Source of the DNA: DASPXK01 sp035637315
GTDB lineage: Bacteria; Chloroflexota; UBA6077; JACCZL01
Length of the DNA stretch: 16,147 nucleotides
Direction: 5' to 3'
Assembly (NCBI GenBank): GCA_035637315.1
Contig: DASPXK010000377.1
Coordinates: 1 to 16,147, forward strand
Shown here: positions 14,761-16,147 of the stretch, one piece after another
Layout of the letters: every line of letters starts with the position of its first letter
Numbering within the stretch: position 1 is the stretch's first letter
The notes under the pieces: generated by a model
Told to the model about the DNA's origin: nothing
Seen by the model: only the letters and a program-made list of their open reading frames with translations
Database searches by the model: none
Translations under genes and position numbers: made by a program

Positions 14761-14766
14761 ATTCTA
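14761..14766 (-). promoter_or_regulatory. Possible -10 box for threonine synthase
   Basis: On the minus strand TAGAAT (five of six to consensus) lies about 50 bp before the GTG start, leaving a leader of about 45 nt. The matching -35 position falls inside the repeat at 14781-14810 and is a poor match (CAGATG at 17-bp spacing). No attenuator or T-box structure was recognised in the leader. Confidence 0.3.
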
Positions 14767-14780
14767 CGCTATCGGCTTCC

Positions 14781-14883
14781 TGTCATCTGAGCGAAGCGAA
14801 CGATCTCATGCTCCTCACCAGCTGTCTCTTCGTTACGCCACCACCAGACATTCGGCTAGATGCGAATCGTTTCTGGAGTGACG
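14781..14883. repeat. Remnant of the widespread TGTCAT-TGAGCGAAGCGAA intergenic repeat
   Basis: TGTCATCTGAGCGAAGCGAA at 14781-14800, followed by CGATCTCAT, is very close to a short repeat I recall from the intergenic regions of many bacteria. A degraded inverted counterpart, containing CGTTTCTGGAGTGAC, ends near 14881. The two ends about 100 bp apart look like a decayed MITE-like unit. The stretch between them holds no gene. Confidence 0.6.
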
Positions 14884-14906
14884 TTTTTCATTACGCCCTC
14901 TCCCCA

Positions 14907-14933
14907 GTAGGGCGCGATGAATCGCGCGCCTAC
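14907..14933. repeat. GTAGG...CCTAC palindrome downstream of the minus-strand lysozyme-like gene
   Basis: GTAGG and CCTAC frame GCGCGAT and ATCGCGC in a 27-bp imperfect palindrome with a 2-nt centre. It lies 11 bp beyond the stop codon of the gene at 14945-16084, reading the minus strand. Position and stem fit a terminator, without a clear U-tract. It shares its ends with the repeat at 13321-13390, so both may belong to one element family. Confidence 0.7.
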
Positions 14934-14944
14934 CACTACTCTCG

Positions 14945-16084
14945 TCACGCCGCGCGGTCTGGCAGCGTTGGTCTCGGCCCGAGGAACTGCTCGCGGATCT
15001 GGCGAGCCTGCCGGACGGCCTCGATCCGCTGTTCGCGAGAGACGTGTTTGGCGGCCAGCGGCTCGATCACGATGTCGCACACGTGCGCCAGGGCCGTCAC
15101 CAGCCCGTTCACCTTCTTCTCCAGCCCTTCGACCTGTGCCATCTCCTCCTCCGCTGTTAGCTCGATCCAGACCAGGGCGAACGGACCGAACTGGTCCCAT
15201 TGGTCGCGGCTCAGCATGTCGCCGACGCCCTTCCAGCCGGGGCTCGGATTCGCCAGCTCGAGCCCGTTCCCAGGCGTCGCCCGTCTCACGCCGACCCAGT
15301 GGTACCAGCCGCGGCCACCGATCGCGACCGGCATCAGCCCGACCCTGGCCACCGCGTCGTCCCAACCTGCCGTGCCCAGGCTGCCACCTCGAAGCCCGAG
15401 CTCGGCCAGTGTCTGGACGAGCCCTGCTCCACTCGCGTCCACCAGCCCAACCTCTGGATCGATCCGCGGTCCGAGAGCCACTACCGCCTGGTCCACGCTC
15501 GTCGGGCGACCGATGCTCTCGAGCATCCAGGCCAGAGTGGCGGCCGAGCACTGCCAGGCTCCGGGCTGCAAGACGGCTGGCGTGGCTGGGTCGAAGCGCA
15601 GGGTCGCGGCGGGCTGGGGGCCAGGGAGCCCGAGCAGCTTCCTCGCCTCCGCGATCCCACGCCTGTAGTTCTCTCGGTTAGGATTGGCCGACGGCGCTCG
15701 AGCGGGCCAGTTGTACCGGCACAGCGCATCGAGCACGTCGCCATTCGAGACTTCCAGCCAGTGCTTGATCTGCGTGGCTGCCAGCCGGGCGGCGTGCTCG
15801 GGGTCGTAGTAGCGCGCCACGATCTGCTCGGTCGTCTCGCGACCGGGGTAGCCGCCGCCCAGCCCAAGCCCCGCGTACTCCGCCGACCAGCGCACGGCCT
15901 GCTGCCAGACGCCGGCCGAGACGTCGGGCCAGAAGCGCTCGTCGTCGGCCGGATCGGGCGGCCGACGGGCGTTCCAGCGCAGGTCCGACTCGGCGATGGC
16001 GCAGCCCAGCATCGCCTCGCGCGCCACCTGGCACTCGTCGGCAATACGGTTGCTGAGCTGAACGATCTGCGCTCGGGTCCACAC
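14945..16084 (-). CDS. Lysozyme-like plus C39/papain-like two-domain protein
   Basis: 379 residues from GTG at 16082-16084, preceded by GGAGGAG. The N-terminal half (about 5-150) looks like a lytic-transglycosylase/lysozyme-type fold: AMLGCAIAESDLRWNARRP (24-42) has the catalytic-glutamate pattern ES (Glu32), and later YYDPEHAARLAATQIKHWL and the ALCRYNWPA stretch fit. The second half (about 170-310) looks like a C39-like cysteine peptidase: QCSAATLAWMLESIG with Gln178-Cys179, YHWVGV with His262, and LANPSPGW with Asn279. A charged helical tail (311-370) is probably coiled coil. No signal peptide or membrane segment is visible, so export would need a holin, phage lysis or a non-classical route. 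Both domain calls are by motif only. An endolysin or envelope-modifying role is possible. The gene may continue an operon beyond the right edge. Confidence 0.65.
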   Translation of the reverse strand: MWTRAQIVQLSNRIADECQVAREAMLGCAIAESDLRWNARRPPDPADDERFWPDVSAGVWQQAVRWSAEYAGLGLGGGYPGRETTEQIVARYYDPEHAARLAATQIKHWLEVSNGDVLDALCRYNWPARAPSANPNRENYRRGIAEARKLLGLPGPQPAATLRFDPATPAVLQPGAWQCSAATLAWMLESIGRPTSVDQAVVALGPRIDPEVGLVDASGAGLVQTLAELGLRGGSLGTAGWDDAVARVGLMPVAIGGRGWYHWVGVRRATPGNGLELANPSPGWKGVGDMLSRDQWDQFGPFALVWIELTAEEEMAQVEGLEKKVNGLVTALAHVCDIVIEPLAAKHVSREQRIEAVRQARQIREQFLGPRPTLPDRAA

Positions 16085-16106
16085 TGTCTCCTCCGGCGAC
16101 TTCGGC

Positions 16107-16127
16107 GCGGGGCCCCGCTTCGCGGGG
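16107..16127. repeat. GC-rich palindrome at right edge
   Basis: GCGGGGCCCCGC at 16107-16118 is a perfect 12-bp palindrome. CCCCGC (16113-16118) also pairs with GCGGGG (16122-16127) across the TTC loop. Two alternative hairpins therefore overlap about 25 bp upstream of the GTG start of the minus-strand gene. This could be the terminator of a gene beyond the edge, or a leader structure. Confidence 0.5.
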
Positions 16128-16147
16128 TTGGCGGTCTCGCCCGCGGT

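Overview
The window is GC-rich bacterial chromosome with tightly packed genes. No rRNA, tRNA, CRISPR array, insertion sequence or replication origin is visible. Three things suggest a Chloroflexota-like soil or sediment bacterium, perhaps a metagenome contig: a large cyclase/AAA/TPR-type regulator, an F420-type luciferase-like oxidoreductase, and many short intergenic palindromes of the TAGGGGCGC and CCCTCTCCC kinds. This placement is inference from gene style and repeats, not a search result.

Layout. (1) 2-2632, plus strand: the 3' part of a signalling ATPase with a TPR tail. It runs off the left edge and carries two frameshifts, so it is a pseudogene or has assembly errors. (2) 2680-3249, minus: a small protein resembling a DnaC/IstB-type AAA+ domain with lost catalytic motifs, divergent from (3) 3309-3857, plus: a macrodomain ADP-ribose hydrolase. 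(4) 3899-5493, minus: a two-gene unit with a secreted putative metal-dependent hydrolase followed by dCTP deaminase, facing the macrodomain gene across a 23-bp perfect inverted repeat. (5) 5494-5812: a palindrome-rich intergenic region. (6) 5813-6784 plus and 6951-7874 minus: two convergent NADPH:quinone-oxidoreductase-type MDR enzymes with a hairpin between them. (7) 8032-8547 minus and 8598-10010 plus: a four-helix membrane protein divergent from a secreted phosphoesterase (acid phosphatase/phospholipase C family). (8) 10038-13249, minus: a likely operon of a ThDP enzyme, a cupin and an F420-type LLM oxidoreductase, preceded by a recognisable sigma-70-like promoter. (9) 13388-14710, minus: threonine synthase with a zinc-ribbon N-terminus. 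(10) 14945-16084, minus: a two-domain protein, lysozyme-like plus C39/papain-like, with a coiled-coil tail.

Most genes are ordinary metabolism, nucleotide housekeeping or cell-envelope functions. The most unusual content is the ThDP enzyme/cupin/F420 cluster, whose ThDP enzyme has a changed metal-binding motif and a palindromic repeat translated in frame. Next is the way palindromic repeats repeatedly sit at, or supply, the 3' ends of genes. I see no clear defence island or complete new system. The strongest candidate for an undescribed pathway is the three-gene unit at 10038-13249.
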